Assembly: GCF_024623065.1 (NCBI RefSeq)
Contig: NZ_JANJZR010000047.1
Location: 1 to 34,273, forward strand
Source of the DNA: Bacteroides acidifaciens
Lineage (GTDB): Bacteria; Bacteroidota; Bacteroidia; Bacteroidales; Bacteroidaceae
DNA length: 34,273 nt
Direction of reading: 5' to 3'
This document shows, piece by piece, positions 16,003 through 24,800 of the stretch; positions within the stretch are counted from its first letter, which is position 1, and each line of letters begins with the position of its first letter. The notes below the pieces were generated by a model. The model was not told the DNA's origin. It made no database searches and saw only the letters and a list, made by a program, of their open reading frames with translations. The position numbers and the translations under genes are program-made.

Positions 16003-17640
16003 TCATATACCTGTAGCTTCGATTATTTTAATGTGTTGAAACTGTTTCCATGTGGGGTGGTTTCTGTATATCGGCAAGCTCTCCACAGGGACATGCAGCA
16101 TACAGTCGGCAAAGATATTTTCCGTTCCGCTGAACGTGTTCGATTGGCAGACGGGAGGAATGACTGCTTTTACGTATAGATGTTGGAGCGGGCATCCGTC
16201 GAAACAATAATCCGAGAGAGATTCACAGTCACTACCCAGTGTGACAGTAGTGAGATTCTGGCATTGCTGGAATATCCCGAGCGGCACATTCCGCAATCCG
16301 TCCGGTAGTACGATCGATTCTATTTCGGAAGCATAGAAAGCCAGCTTTCCGATACTGGTGACTGAACCGGGCAATATGATAGACCGTATTTTGCATTTTT
16401 GTAATGCGTATTCTCCGATACTCTTCAGAGTGGGAGAGAGATGAAGTTCATCTTTCTCCATTCCTTCGGGAAACCATACAAGTGTTTCACCGTTTTTGCT
16501 GTACACCACCCCGTCTGTGCTGCTATATTCAGGATTTCCTGTAATCACGGACAGATGTTCGAGATGGCGGCATCCGCTGGAAGGAGTCAGGTCCTTTGTA
16601 CTTCCCGGAATGGATAGTGCTGTCAGTGACGTGCAGTTGCGGAAGGCATTCTGTTCAATCACCAACGTATTTTCCGGAAGTTTGATTTCCGTCAGTATAT
16701 CCAGTTCGCCGAACATTCCGTTGCCGATTGTATGCTCTGTTGTATACCGCGACTCATCGTAAGACAATCCGCCTGCGACGATGAGTGCGTCCGTCAAATC
16801 CAACTTCTGCAACTGTCCCTGTGTCTGGTTGCCACGTATGTCCTTCCCGCACATTTCCCGGATGAACCGGATATCCGTTCCGTTCAGCGGACCTGTGATA
16901 CTCAGTTGTGTATAGTCGTTTTTGCCGTCCTCGCCGATAATTTCGGGCAGCATGCCTGCATTGATGAGGCTTACTGCATCACTGGTGTAAAAACGGTACG
17001 GTTCACTGTAAGTTCTTCCGTTTCTGTTTTCAGCAAAAGCCTTCACTGTATATTCGGTGTATTTTTTTAAGTGGCTGATATGAAGCCGCCATTGATTGTC
17101 GGTTGTAAGGGATGCATTTGCTTCCAGCTCTTGTCCATCGGCTGAAATATAACGGAAGCCGCAGGATGTCACAGGGTCTCCGCCATCGTCTGTGACAGCA
17201 CATAACAGGATAATACTGATAGGGCCTTGTCCCAGAAAAGTGATGGGGGCTATTCGGGGCCGTTCGTTGGGAAAGGTGGTGAAATGATAGGTGGGACTTT
17301 GCCGCATATACATTTCGTTTCCTGCTTCCAGACAGTAATAGTAGGTGGTTCCCGGTGTCAGGTTTTGTAGTTCGGTAGTGACAGGTCCGTTTGGTTGGGA
17401 ATATTCTTCACCTTTCTCCATATCCGGTGAAGTACCATAGCGGAAACGGTAACGGTTGGTATGGCTATGGAGCGGGACATTCACAGTACCGGTGAGACGG
17501 GCGCTTGTGCGGGTGATGTCCTGTGCTTCGTGCAGGATGATTTCCGGTGCCGGATTATTAGGGCGGTTCTCGTCACTGCATCCTGTCAGGAGCAGGCAAC
17601 AAGCGAAGAGCGTCAGGAAACAAATGATTCTTGTATGCAT
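16003..17640 (-). CDS. Surface lipoprotein with FN3-like domains and BspA-type leucine-rich repeats
   Basis: The product has 545 residues. A lipobox LLTGC (Cys21) is followed by SDEN, similar to the Ser-Asp-acidic surface-export signal described for Bacteroides lipoproteins, so it is probably displayed on the cell surface. Two fibronectin-III-like domains lie at about 32-120 (TRTSARLTGTV...LTPGTTYYYCLEA) and 128-220 (KKYTEYTVKAFAENRNG). From about 245 to 490 are BspA/LRR_5 repeats such as LKSIGEYALQKCKIRSIILP and VTSIGKLAFYASEIESIVLP. The C-terminus has the usual BspA closing segment (YRNHPTWKQFQHI). Such proteins mediate adhesion. It is last of three same-strand envelope genes, 53 bases after the PEGA-like/barrel gene. 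Confidence 0.87.
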   Translation of the reverse strand: MHTRIICFLTLFACCLLLTGCSDENRPNNPAPEIILHEAQDITRTSARLTGTVNVPLHSHTNRYRFRYGTSPDMEKGEEYSQPNGPVTTELQNLTPGTTYYYCLEAGNEMYMRQSPTYHFTTFPNERPRIAPITFLGQGPISIILLCAVTDDGGDPVTSCGFRYISADGQELEANASLTTDNQWRLHISHLKKYTEYTVKAFAENRNGRTYSEPYRFYTSDAVSLINAGMLPEIIGEDGKNDYTQLSITGPLNGTDIRFIREMCGKDIRGNQTQGQLQKLDLTDALIVAGGLSYDESRYTTEHTIGNGMFGELDILTEIKLPENTLVIEQNAFRNCTSLTALSIPGSTKDLTPSSGCRHLEHLSVITGNPEYSSTDGVVYSKNGETLVWFPEGMEKDELHLSPTLKSIGEYALQKCKIRSIILPGSVTSIGKLAFYASEIESIVLPDGLRNVPLGIFQQCQNLTTVTLGSDCESLSDYCFDGCPLQHLYVKAVIPPVCQSNTFSGTENIFADCMLHVPVESLPIYRNHPTWKQFQHIKIIEATGI

Positions 17641-17693
17641 AGTTCAATTTGTATATCTTTTGTGCAATTCTACGTTCTTACTAAAGAAGGCAA

Positions 17694-18707
17694 TTATAGG
17701 CGAATTCCCAGTCCGAGGTTCATCATCCAGTATTTCCCGCCTGTGGTGAGGACGCCGGCGGAAAAGGCAAACCTTCGTAACCGGAGCATGACACCCGCTT
17801 CGGCAGTGAGTCCTTGGGATGAATAATCGCTGTTGCGCAGGTAAGTTCCTTCGTCCGTTTGCCAGACAACCGTGCGCGCTCCATAGCCGATGCCTTCGTA
17901 AAGGCAGAAGTTACCGACGATGCGATGTATCCCTCCTGCGGTGAGGGCGTAGTATGACTTTTCGCTTCTTCCGCTGTAGTAGGGTGGCAGTGCGTTGCCG
18001 GGTAGTAGTCCGTTTTTGTCACATTCTTGTCCGTTGGTACCGGGGGTGGTGCGGAAGTCACTCAATGCATGCAGGTATATTCCATGCCGCCGCATCCATG
18101 CAAGACGTATACCACCTACCGCTTCTTGGCGATGAAGTCCGATGCTCGGCATAATCAACCAGGCGGCTTTCTCTTTCGGTCGTCGGGGACGTCGCCATGC
18201 GGGTACGGGAAGTTGTTGCATGGTCAGTTCGTATGTGTGCGGATAACTGACGGCGGTGTTCTCCATCGGGGGGACTCTTCTCCGGGGCATGGCGACAGGA
18301 GCGCTCAGCACCAGTTCGTAGGTCAGGCGCGACTCTAAGGGAGAAGGGAAGCGATAATCACGGAGCACACCCCATTGCGGGTGCTTGATGGTAATTTGTG
18401 TAGTACCGCGCGGGACGTATATCCACGTCTCTCCGACATCATTTTTTCTTTTCACTATTCCCAGGGGAGTGGAGAAGGCGAAATCACGGCTGCCTACTAT
18501 TTTGATGAGTGCACAGGCTTCATCGTTCAAGTCTTTCACAGGCTGAATATAAGCACTGATGTCATTGGGCAGTTGCCGGAAACTTTGTACGGAAAACTGT
18601 TGTGCGTGCATAGCTGAAAAGATAAGGAGCATGACGGTTGTCAACATGTACCTTCTCATGTTCAACAGTTTTCTTCCTGTGTCGGGAGTTAATATAGAAA
18701 CGTTCAT
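17694..18707 (-). CDS. PEGA-like N-terminal domain plus predicted outer-membrane barrel
   Basis: The product has 337 residues from the ATG at 18707, whose ATGA overlaps the stop of the WG-repeat gene by 4 bases, implying translational coupling. The internal ATG at 18659 gives a tighter signal peptide (MRRYMLTTVMLLIFSAMHAQ) and is a real alternative (321 residues). After the signal, about 85 residues resemble carbohydrate- or surface-binding PEGA-type repeats (FSTPLGIVKRKNDVGETWIYVPRGTTQITIKH). The second half alternates polar and aromatic residues with Gly-rich turns (YEGIGYGARTVV, MNLGLGIRL at the end), suggesting a small beta-barrel. No characterised homologue was recognised. Context suggests an outer-membrane partner of the two lipoproteins on either side. 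Confidence 0.72.
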   Translation of the reverse strand: MNVSILTPDTGRKLLNMRRYMLTTVMLLIFSAMHAQQFSVQSFRQLPNDISAYIQPVKDLNDEACALIKIVGSRDFAFSTPLGIVKRKNDVGETWIYVPRGTTQITIKHPQWGVLRDYRFPSPLESRLTYELVLSAPVAMPRRRVPPMENTAVSYPHTYELTMQQLPVPAWRRPRRPKEKAAWLIMPSIGLHRQEAVGGIRLAWMRRHGIYLHALSDFRTTPGTNGQECDKNGLLPGNALPPYYSGRSEKSYYALTAGGIHRIVGNFCLYEGIGYGARTVVWQTDEGTYLRNSDYSSQGLTAEAGVMLRLRRFAFSAGVLTTGGKYWMMNLGLGIRL

Positions 18708-20587
18708 TGCAGATTGAAATTACGTATGTTGAAAATTTCGTCTTCCGGCAGTGGCGTCCGGTCATCCAGCATTCGGGGTTGCCACGTGCGTACATGAATC
18801 AGTGGAGTGGCTTCATCTCTGAAATCCCACAGCAGGAACAGGTAGCCGTCGTCTGAATAGAGGTCGGAACTGTATTTCTGACGTAGCGTGACTCCGTACA
18901 ATCCCTCTTGTGTGGGGTGTCGCATTATTTTAAAGTCACTGAACAGCAGATTGATTTCCTTGTTCTGTTTGAACAAAACTTTCAGGCGTTCCAGATAAGT
19001 ACGTTTGCTCTTGATATTATATTCCACTTGGTGTTGCGGCAGGTATTTCCCGTCTGTCCGGGGAGTACTGCGGATGACTTTGCCGACGATAATCAGTGCT
19101 TCTTCGCTGAACAGTTGCGTCAGGAAGTCGATATCCTTGGTGGTGTACGATGTGCGCAGATGTTCCACATAGTTGAGTATCACCTGTCTGTTTTCCGCAT
19201 CCGTTTCGGCTAGTTTGCCGGATAGTATTTTCCTTGCTTCGGCATAGAACGGATTCTGTTTTCCTATGTTTTTCCATTCATCACTGCTGATGATACAGGT
19301 GGTGTGTGGTTTTCCTGCGGATGGAACGTTGCCTGGGGAGCTCTTTTCCGATGACGAAGCCATGGTTGATGACGAAGCGGAAACTGTTCCCGTCTTTTCC
19401 GGTCTGTTCGCAGAATTGTTTTCTTCATTTTCTGTCTTTGTGTTTTTTCGGACAAAGACTTGTGGAACAAGTTGCAATGCGGAAGGATCTTCAGCGATAC
19501 AGTGGTATGTCCGGTTGTCGGCAGGCTTTCCTTGTCGGTTCATCCATCGGCATTGAGTTCCGGAACGGACGATGGCAAGTCCGGAAGGATAGAAGGTCGA
19601 TATCCGTTCGTAGCTCTTTTTTGCTTCTCCTAAACTGTTCCCTTCGAAGTCGGCGAGCTGCCATTCATTGCCGGTGCGCAAGCACACACGGTCGTTGCCA
19701 ACGATGAATCCTTCTTCGTATGTGGGAGCAATTAGTAATTTCCCTTCGCGGTCGATGAGCCCTGCGCCGTGGTCGGTATGGATAATGGCAGCATTGTGGC
19801 GGAAGCGGAAGGCTTCACGGATGCTGTCCGGGAGGAAGAGCCCTTCCTTTCCTGTGGTGCTCAGATAGCAACATTGCCCGCTTTGGCAGTTATTGTATTT
19901 TATCAGTCCGCATGCCGGTTGTGAGTCGAGTAGGGCAGGCGTATCTTGAATTTGAATGCGTACGTTTCCGGACAGGTCGATCAGTTGGTAGCTGGTCTCA
20001 CCCTTATCATTCGTGTTGCCTGTCAGTGCCAAGCCTTCGTGGAAGTCATACGCTTGGTCATATATAGGCGGAATGAGGATGTTCCCTTGGGTGTCCATAT
20101 AGCCATACTTCCCTTTTCGGGTGCAGAACAAAGCTCTGCCTTCGGCAAAGTTATGTGCTAATATGATGTCGTAATGCAGGCTTATTCCGATATTGTTGAT
20201 ACTTTGTCCTTTCCGGTCGATAACGAGGATAGGAGAGTCCGGAAACTCTTGTGCCAGTGTGACATCTTCAAAAAAATGTCCGACTTGAGCAAATCGTCTT
20301 GCACTGGTGGGGTGTGTCGGATGTTTTAATTCGTAGAGTTGATAAAATCCTTTTTCGTCCGGCAGACTGAACATTCCATTGACCACAGCTGACGGTTGGC
20401 GAGTGAAGCTTCCGGAAGGGATTTCAATCTTTCCGCTGGTGGAGATAAGTCCCCAGTTGTCTCCTTCGTTTTCCTGAAAAGGCAGTGCGTTGATTTCTAT
20501 ACTGTCCTGTTTGCATCCGGTATATAACACAGCAAACAGGCTTGAGAGAAAGATAGAAGTGACAATATACTTCAGTTTGTCGTTCAT
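18704..20587 (-). CDS. WG-repeat lipoprotein
   Basis: The product has 627 residues. The lipoprotein signal ends VLYTGC (Cys25) and is followed by KQD. From about 40 to 370 it carries WG-type repeats, clearest in GKYGYMDTQGNILIPPIYDQAYDF..EGLAL, GAGLIDREGKLLIAPTYEEGF and NWGLISTSGKIEIPSG. A low-complexity Ser/Lys/Glu linker (about 385-430, TKTENEENNSANRPEK...) joins a C-terminal domain of about 190 residues (EARKILSGKLAETD..., TTKDIDFLTQLFSEEALIIVG) that looks NTF2-like. WG repeats are thought to bind proteins, but no specific function is known. It is first gene of the three-gene envelope operon and overlaps the next gene by 4 bases. Confidence 0.83.
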   Translation of the reverse strand: MNDKLKYIVTSIFLSSLFAVLYTGCKQDSIEINALPFQENEGDNWGLISTSGKIEIPSGSFTRQPSAVVNGMFSLPDEKGFYQLYELKHPTHPTSARRFAQVGHFFEDVTLAQEFPDSPILVIDRKGQSINNIGISLHYDIILAHNFAEGRALFCTRKGKYGYMDTQGNILIPPIYDQAYDFHEGLALTGNTNDKGETSYQLIDLSGNVRIQIQDTPALLDSQPACGLIKYNNCQSGQCCYLSTTGKEGLFLPDSIREAFRFRHNAAIIHTDHGAGLIDREGKLLIAPTYEEGFIVGNDRVCLRTGNEWQLADFEGNSLGEAKKSYERISTFYPSGLAIVRSGTQCRWMNRQGKPADNRTYHCIAEDPSALQLVPQVFVRKNTKTENEENNSANRPEKTGTVSASSSTMASSSEKSSPGNVPSAGKPHTTCIISSDEWKNIGKQNPFYAEARKILSGKLAETDAENRQVILNYVEHLRTSYTTKDIDFLTQLFSEEALIIVGKVIRSTPRTDGKYLPQHQVEYNIKSKRTYLERLKVLFKQNKEINLLFSDFKIMRHPTQEGLYGVTLRQKYSSDLYSDDGYLFLLWDFRDEATPLIHVRTWQPRMLDDRTPLPEDEIFNIRNFNLQ

Positions 20588-20615
20588 TGATAGTTAACTT
20601 TTAAAACCCCCGTTG

Positions 20616-20623
20616 CAAATATA
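20616..20623 (-). promoter_or_regulatory. -7 box of the WG/PEGA/LRR operon
   Basis: CAAATATA on the plus strand is TATATTTG on the minus strand, 29 bases upstream of the WG-repeat start. It lies just outside the 161-bp inverted-repeat element. Confidence 0.6.
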
Positions 20624-20640
20624 CGCATATTACAAGGAAA

Positions 20641-20801
20641 TTCACCATAGATTACACAGATTTCCACAGATTAATCTATATATTACATGATTGGAGCGGA
20701 AAGCCAATAATAACTAAATACTTCTCCTTCTAAAAAGGAGAAGTATTTCCAACCTATAGAGAATTATTTAATCTGTGAAAATCCGTGTAATCTGTGGTGA
20801 A
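20641..20801. repeat. MITE-like element with 34-bp terminal inverted repeats
   Basis: The ends 20641-20674 and 20768-20801 are inverted copies matching at 31 of 34 positions, and all three differences are transitions. The arms themselves contain repeated CACAGATT units. About 93 bases between them hold a hairpin and no coding potential. The size (161 bp) and structure resemble a miniature inverted-repeat or REP-type dispersed element. Copy number elsewhere cannot be judged here. Confidence 0.7.
20716..20748 (-). terminator. Terminator-like hairpin inside the repeat element
   Basis: A perfect 14-bp stem (20716-20729 with 20735-20748) has a 5-base loop. Read on the minus strand, the 3' arm runs into TATTTAGTTATTATT. 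It lies about 60 bases beyond the last fimbrillin gene and probably ends that operon. Confidence 0.65.
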
Positions 20802-20808
20802 ACTAAAA

Positions 20809-21777
20809 TTATGATTCTTCTGTTGTTTCCCAATTCTCAATTTCACCGCCAATTTCAATCTTCACTTGTTCAGGGTTTTTCGTGATGGTCAGTGAAACAA
20901 TATGATGTATTCCCGGCTTAAATACGAAAGCACTTTCCATCAGGTACGACACGCCTCTCATCACTACCTCCACCAGTGGGCGGCGGTTGGTGATTCGTTG
21001 TGGAACGACGATAGCCGTGTATCTGTTGTTTCCTGCCGCCTTTGCCTTCAGAGTTGCTTCCGTGCCATAGAGTGTTTTGGTGGCTATCCCTACAGAAAGG
21101 TCGATGGTAGCATCGGGCACAGTGTTGTGGATAAACACTTCGGCATCCTGCGGCAGTTCGTCGCCTTCGTAGTCTTCGCCTTTGATGAGCCGTACGGTAA
21201 GTTTGCTCATGCAATGCTTGAATTTCAGTGCCACGGCATCATTGCCGGCAGTCTGTTTCTTTGCCGATGCCCACAGGAAGTCGCTGGCTTCATATCCTCC
21301 CACTGCGTCAGCTGTGCCTGTTGCGTTTGGGTCGGTTGCGTTGGGATCGGTTGTACTGCTTTGGTCGGTTGCCACGCTGAACTCCATTTCATCTGTCGAC
21401 AGGACAGGAGAGGAGTAGGGGTAGTAAGCGTATACGTCATAACTGCCGTCGTTCCAGTAAATAGGGCGGGCGGGAGTCCACGCCGTTCCGTTGTAGGTCA
21501 GTGAAGCATTGTTCACGTAGTTGCCACCCACTTGCAGAGGTTCATTTTCTCCGCAGACAAACAGACCGATGCGGTCGTTTGTCTCGAAGTCTGTTTCCGT
21601 GGCGCGGCTGGCAGGAGTAGCCTGTTGCTGCGAAGGATGCGCAATCCGGAACTGCATCACGTCGTTCCGTTCCGTCTCCTTACTGCCTGCCGTTTCGTCC
21701 TGTCCACAGCTTACCATCGCCATGCTGGAGAGCAGGCAGATGCAAGCCGTATAGATGGTATGAATCGTTGGTTTCAT
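20809..21777 (-). CDS. Fimbrillin-family (Mfa-like) lipoprotein
   Basis: The product has 322 residues. The lipobox MVSC (Cys24) is followed by GQDE. The fimbrillin-like features match its two upstream neighbours: DRIGLFVCGEN, WTPARPIYWNDGSYDVYAYYPYSSP, GGYEASDFLWASAK and the late segment PLVEVVMRGVSYLMESAFVFKPGIHHIVSLTI. Such lipoproteins are surface-exported, cleaved and polymerised by donor-strand exchange into type V pili, or serve as tip or accessory subunits. A tandem DPNATDPNATG repeat sits near residue 148. It is last of three fimbrillin-type genes, 58 bases after the fusion gene. Role as shaft, tip or anchor cannot be assigned. Confidence 0.85.
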   Translation of the reverse strand: MKPTIHTIYTACICLLSSMAMVSCGQDETAGSKETERNDVMQFRIAHPSQQQATPASRATETDFETNDRIGLFVCGENEPLQVGGNYVNNASLTYNGTAWTPARPIYWNDGSYDVYAYYPYSSPVLSTDEMEFSVATDQSSTTDPNATDPNATGTADAVGGYEASDFLWASAKKQTAGNDAVALKFKHCMSKLTVRLIKGEDYEGDELPQDAEVFIHNTVPDATIDLSVGIATKTLYGTEATLKAKAAGNNRYTAIVVPQRITNRRPLVEVVMRGVSYLMESAFVFKPGIHHIVSLTITKNPEQVKIEIGGEIENWETTEES

Positions 21778-21835
21778 ATTCTTTTTTTTCTTCTTCCTTT
21801 TTGATTTCTATTCAGAGTGTATAGTCTCCTTCCGA

Positions 21836-24800
21836 CTATTTCAGCGGGCTACCTTTATGAATCCGTGGCGGATATTGATGTGTATGTACGCGACTTCCTG
21901 CATACGGGGCATCCATAGCGCGTGTGATGGCTCCCGCATCTTTCTTGTCTTTTTGTACAAACTCTTCGAATGAATAGGTCTCGCCAGCGTATTGTTTGAT
22001 ACGTTTCACGATAGACTCGCGGCAGATGGTGCTGTAGTAGGGGATATTATTGTTCATGCAGCTGGTCTGTTCCGAACGGAATACCCCACGGCTGTGCATG
22101 AATCCGCCTTCGTAGATGTCCACCCGGTCGCTGTAGCGTTCGTCAAATATCAGGTGGCTCCAAGGTACTTCGTGCATTTTGCCCGTCAGTGAGAGATTGT
22201 CGTACCAGCCATTGGCCTTGGCACCGTTGAATTCGGAGACGTGTTTACAACACATACAACCACAGAAGGTAATGAACGAATTATGATAGATGTATTCGTC
22301 ACCGAACTTGCCGAAACCATGTCCGCCGGCTTCATGCTGGATAATGCCGCGTGCGTCATACGGATAGGCATCGCTGCTTACTGGGCAGAAGGCGATGGCG
22401 GAACCATCGCTCCACATGTTGCAGATACCGCCATAGTCGGTCGTGTTCGGAGTCATGACAATCAGCGTCTGATTCAGGTTTGCCCGGGTCACAGACGGAA
22501 TCCGCAAGGCATAGTTGAACACTGCATCATAGTCGCACTGCAATCCTACGCCACCTGTGAATGTGGTTTCGAACTTGGTATAGCGAATAGTGTTGACTGT
22601 GCCGATGCCGCTTTCCAATGAGACGGGAATGGCGGTGTGCACATTGAAATAGTTGCGATAGGTGCTGTAAGGCTCGATGGCAAAGAAACGCTCCACCTGT
22701 TCCTCGATAGTTCTCAAGTAGTTGCCTTCGGCAATATCCTTGGCATTGTAACCGTCGCCCAAGAACACAAGGCTGATGCCGCCATTGTTTCCCTGGGTTG
22801 CCTTTTGCAAGGTCACAATTTCGTCTTCACCATATTGGTAATCATACTGATTAACTGTGCATTTCGTGGTGTAATACTTATCTTTCAGTTTAAAAACAAT
22901 CTCACCTGTACGTCCTTCGGTCGTACCCTTAGGCATTTCATCGATAGTCAGTGTCAACTCCGTCTTCTTCGAACCGTTCGTTTGTGACAGGCTACACCAG
23001 TCGGGCATACTTGTCACTTCCCAATCGCTTTCCGCATTCAATATCAGATTACGCGTACAGCGGGTATTGAGGGCGTTGGCAATGGCAGGACGGCAGATTA
23101 GTTCGTGATGGGCACCGATACGTTTGAATTCGTTCCAGCCCGGTGCTGTTTGGTAGTCGGCAACAGCGGATTCGGGAACTTCAACGGTGAAGTTGTCCTT
23201 GGCTACTCCGTCAAAGGCGTTGGCAAACAGGTGCGGTGGAAGGGTGCCTTGGCATACGATGGAACTGATGCCGGAACAGTTACTGAATGCGCTGTTGCCG
23301 ATATTCTCTATACTTTTTGAGAAAATGAGACCTTCCAATGAAGAACAATATCTGAATGCGCTTGTTCCGATGGATATGACGTTGGCGGGTATTTCCAAAA
23401 TCCCTGAGATGCGTGAATTGTTTTCGAATGCACCATCGCCAATTACTTCTAATTTAGAAGGAAGTTTGAGCTCTCCCGAAAAGTTACAGCCCCGAAACGC
23501 ATCATTATTTATAACTATCAAGTCTTTAGGCAAAATTAACTCGCCTTTAAATGCACATAAACAGAATGCAGATTCTTCAATTGTGGTTATTCCATTGTGC
23601 AAATTCAGTGTGCCATTAAGTCCCGAACAAAAATAAAAAGCTTCTTCTTTTATTTCAGTAATGTTTTGCGGTATAGATATGGAACCTGAAAAGGAAGAAC
23701 ATTGAGAAAAAGCCGCTCTACCTAAATATGATAACTTATCAGGTAAATGGAGTTCTCCATATAATTTTGAACATTGATAAAAGGCTCCATCTCCTATATA
23801 TTTTAATTTGGATGGTAATGAAAGTTCACAAGTAAAAGAACATGACCTGAATGCACTTTGAGCTATTCTTTCTAAAGTAGAAGGTAAATGTAGAAAACCA
23901 GTTAGAGATTTGCAATATCCAAAAGCTGAAGTACCAATTTCTTTGACTCCTTCGGGGATATATAAAGACCCTGTTAAATTGCAACCAAAAAATGCACCAT
24001 CTTTTATTTCTATTAATTTGTCAGGTAAAACTAAATGCATTAAAGTTTTTTTTTCACTCATTGCACTGGCAGGCAACATGTCTTCTTTATTCCCGTCATA
24101 AGTCTTAGTACTCCCCTTTATCTTCACTTCCTTCAAATTCAGCGACTGCAACTTGCTCATCTCATCCCTCATGAAATAGAAATCTTCCGCATTAATCTCC
24201 CCCGTAATCTTCAAATTCTGCAATTGCGTATAATCCTTATTCGCCGCCGTGATACACTCCTTCAATGTCCCCGCCTCTTCCACATGAATCACGATATACT
24301 CTTTGGCGGTAGCTTCATGCGAAGCCATATCATTCTCCCATGCCGTAATAGACTCATCAATGAGTTTAAACTCATACTGTCCGCTTGCTTCCTTCTTATT
24401 CACCTGAATAGTGAAATTGTGCATCTTCCCGGCTATGTACGTAAATGCCTCTTCCTTCTTAAACGTATAAGGCATTCCATCTACCGTAATACTGAAAAGC
24501 ACTTTTCCTGCTTCCACAGTCTGTGGCACCACAATGGCGCGGAATTCATTGTCTTTGCGGAATGGGATAGTTCCTGTTTTAGCAACTTCGCCCGTAGCGG
24601 CGACATTACCCGTGGCGAGGTCAATCACCGAACTACGCTTGGTGTTCAGAACCTGTACTTGTTTCTCCAGTTCCGTCCAAGCGCCTTCGGCGAATCCCTC
24701 GCCCTCTTTCAAGGTAATGCGGGCATTACTCATCTTATGCCGCAATGGCAGTCGGATTATTCTATCCGTAGGTGCTACGTCCGCTGCCTTTCCCCAAAGG

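Noticed and set aside
21311..21350. DPNAT tandem repeat in the last fimbrillin gene as a slippage-type phase-variation tract
   Set aside because: Only two copies exist and they use different codons, so slipped-strand switching is unlikely.
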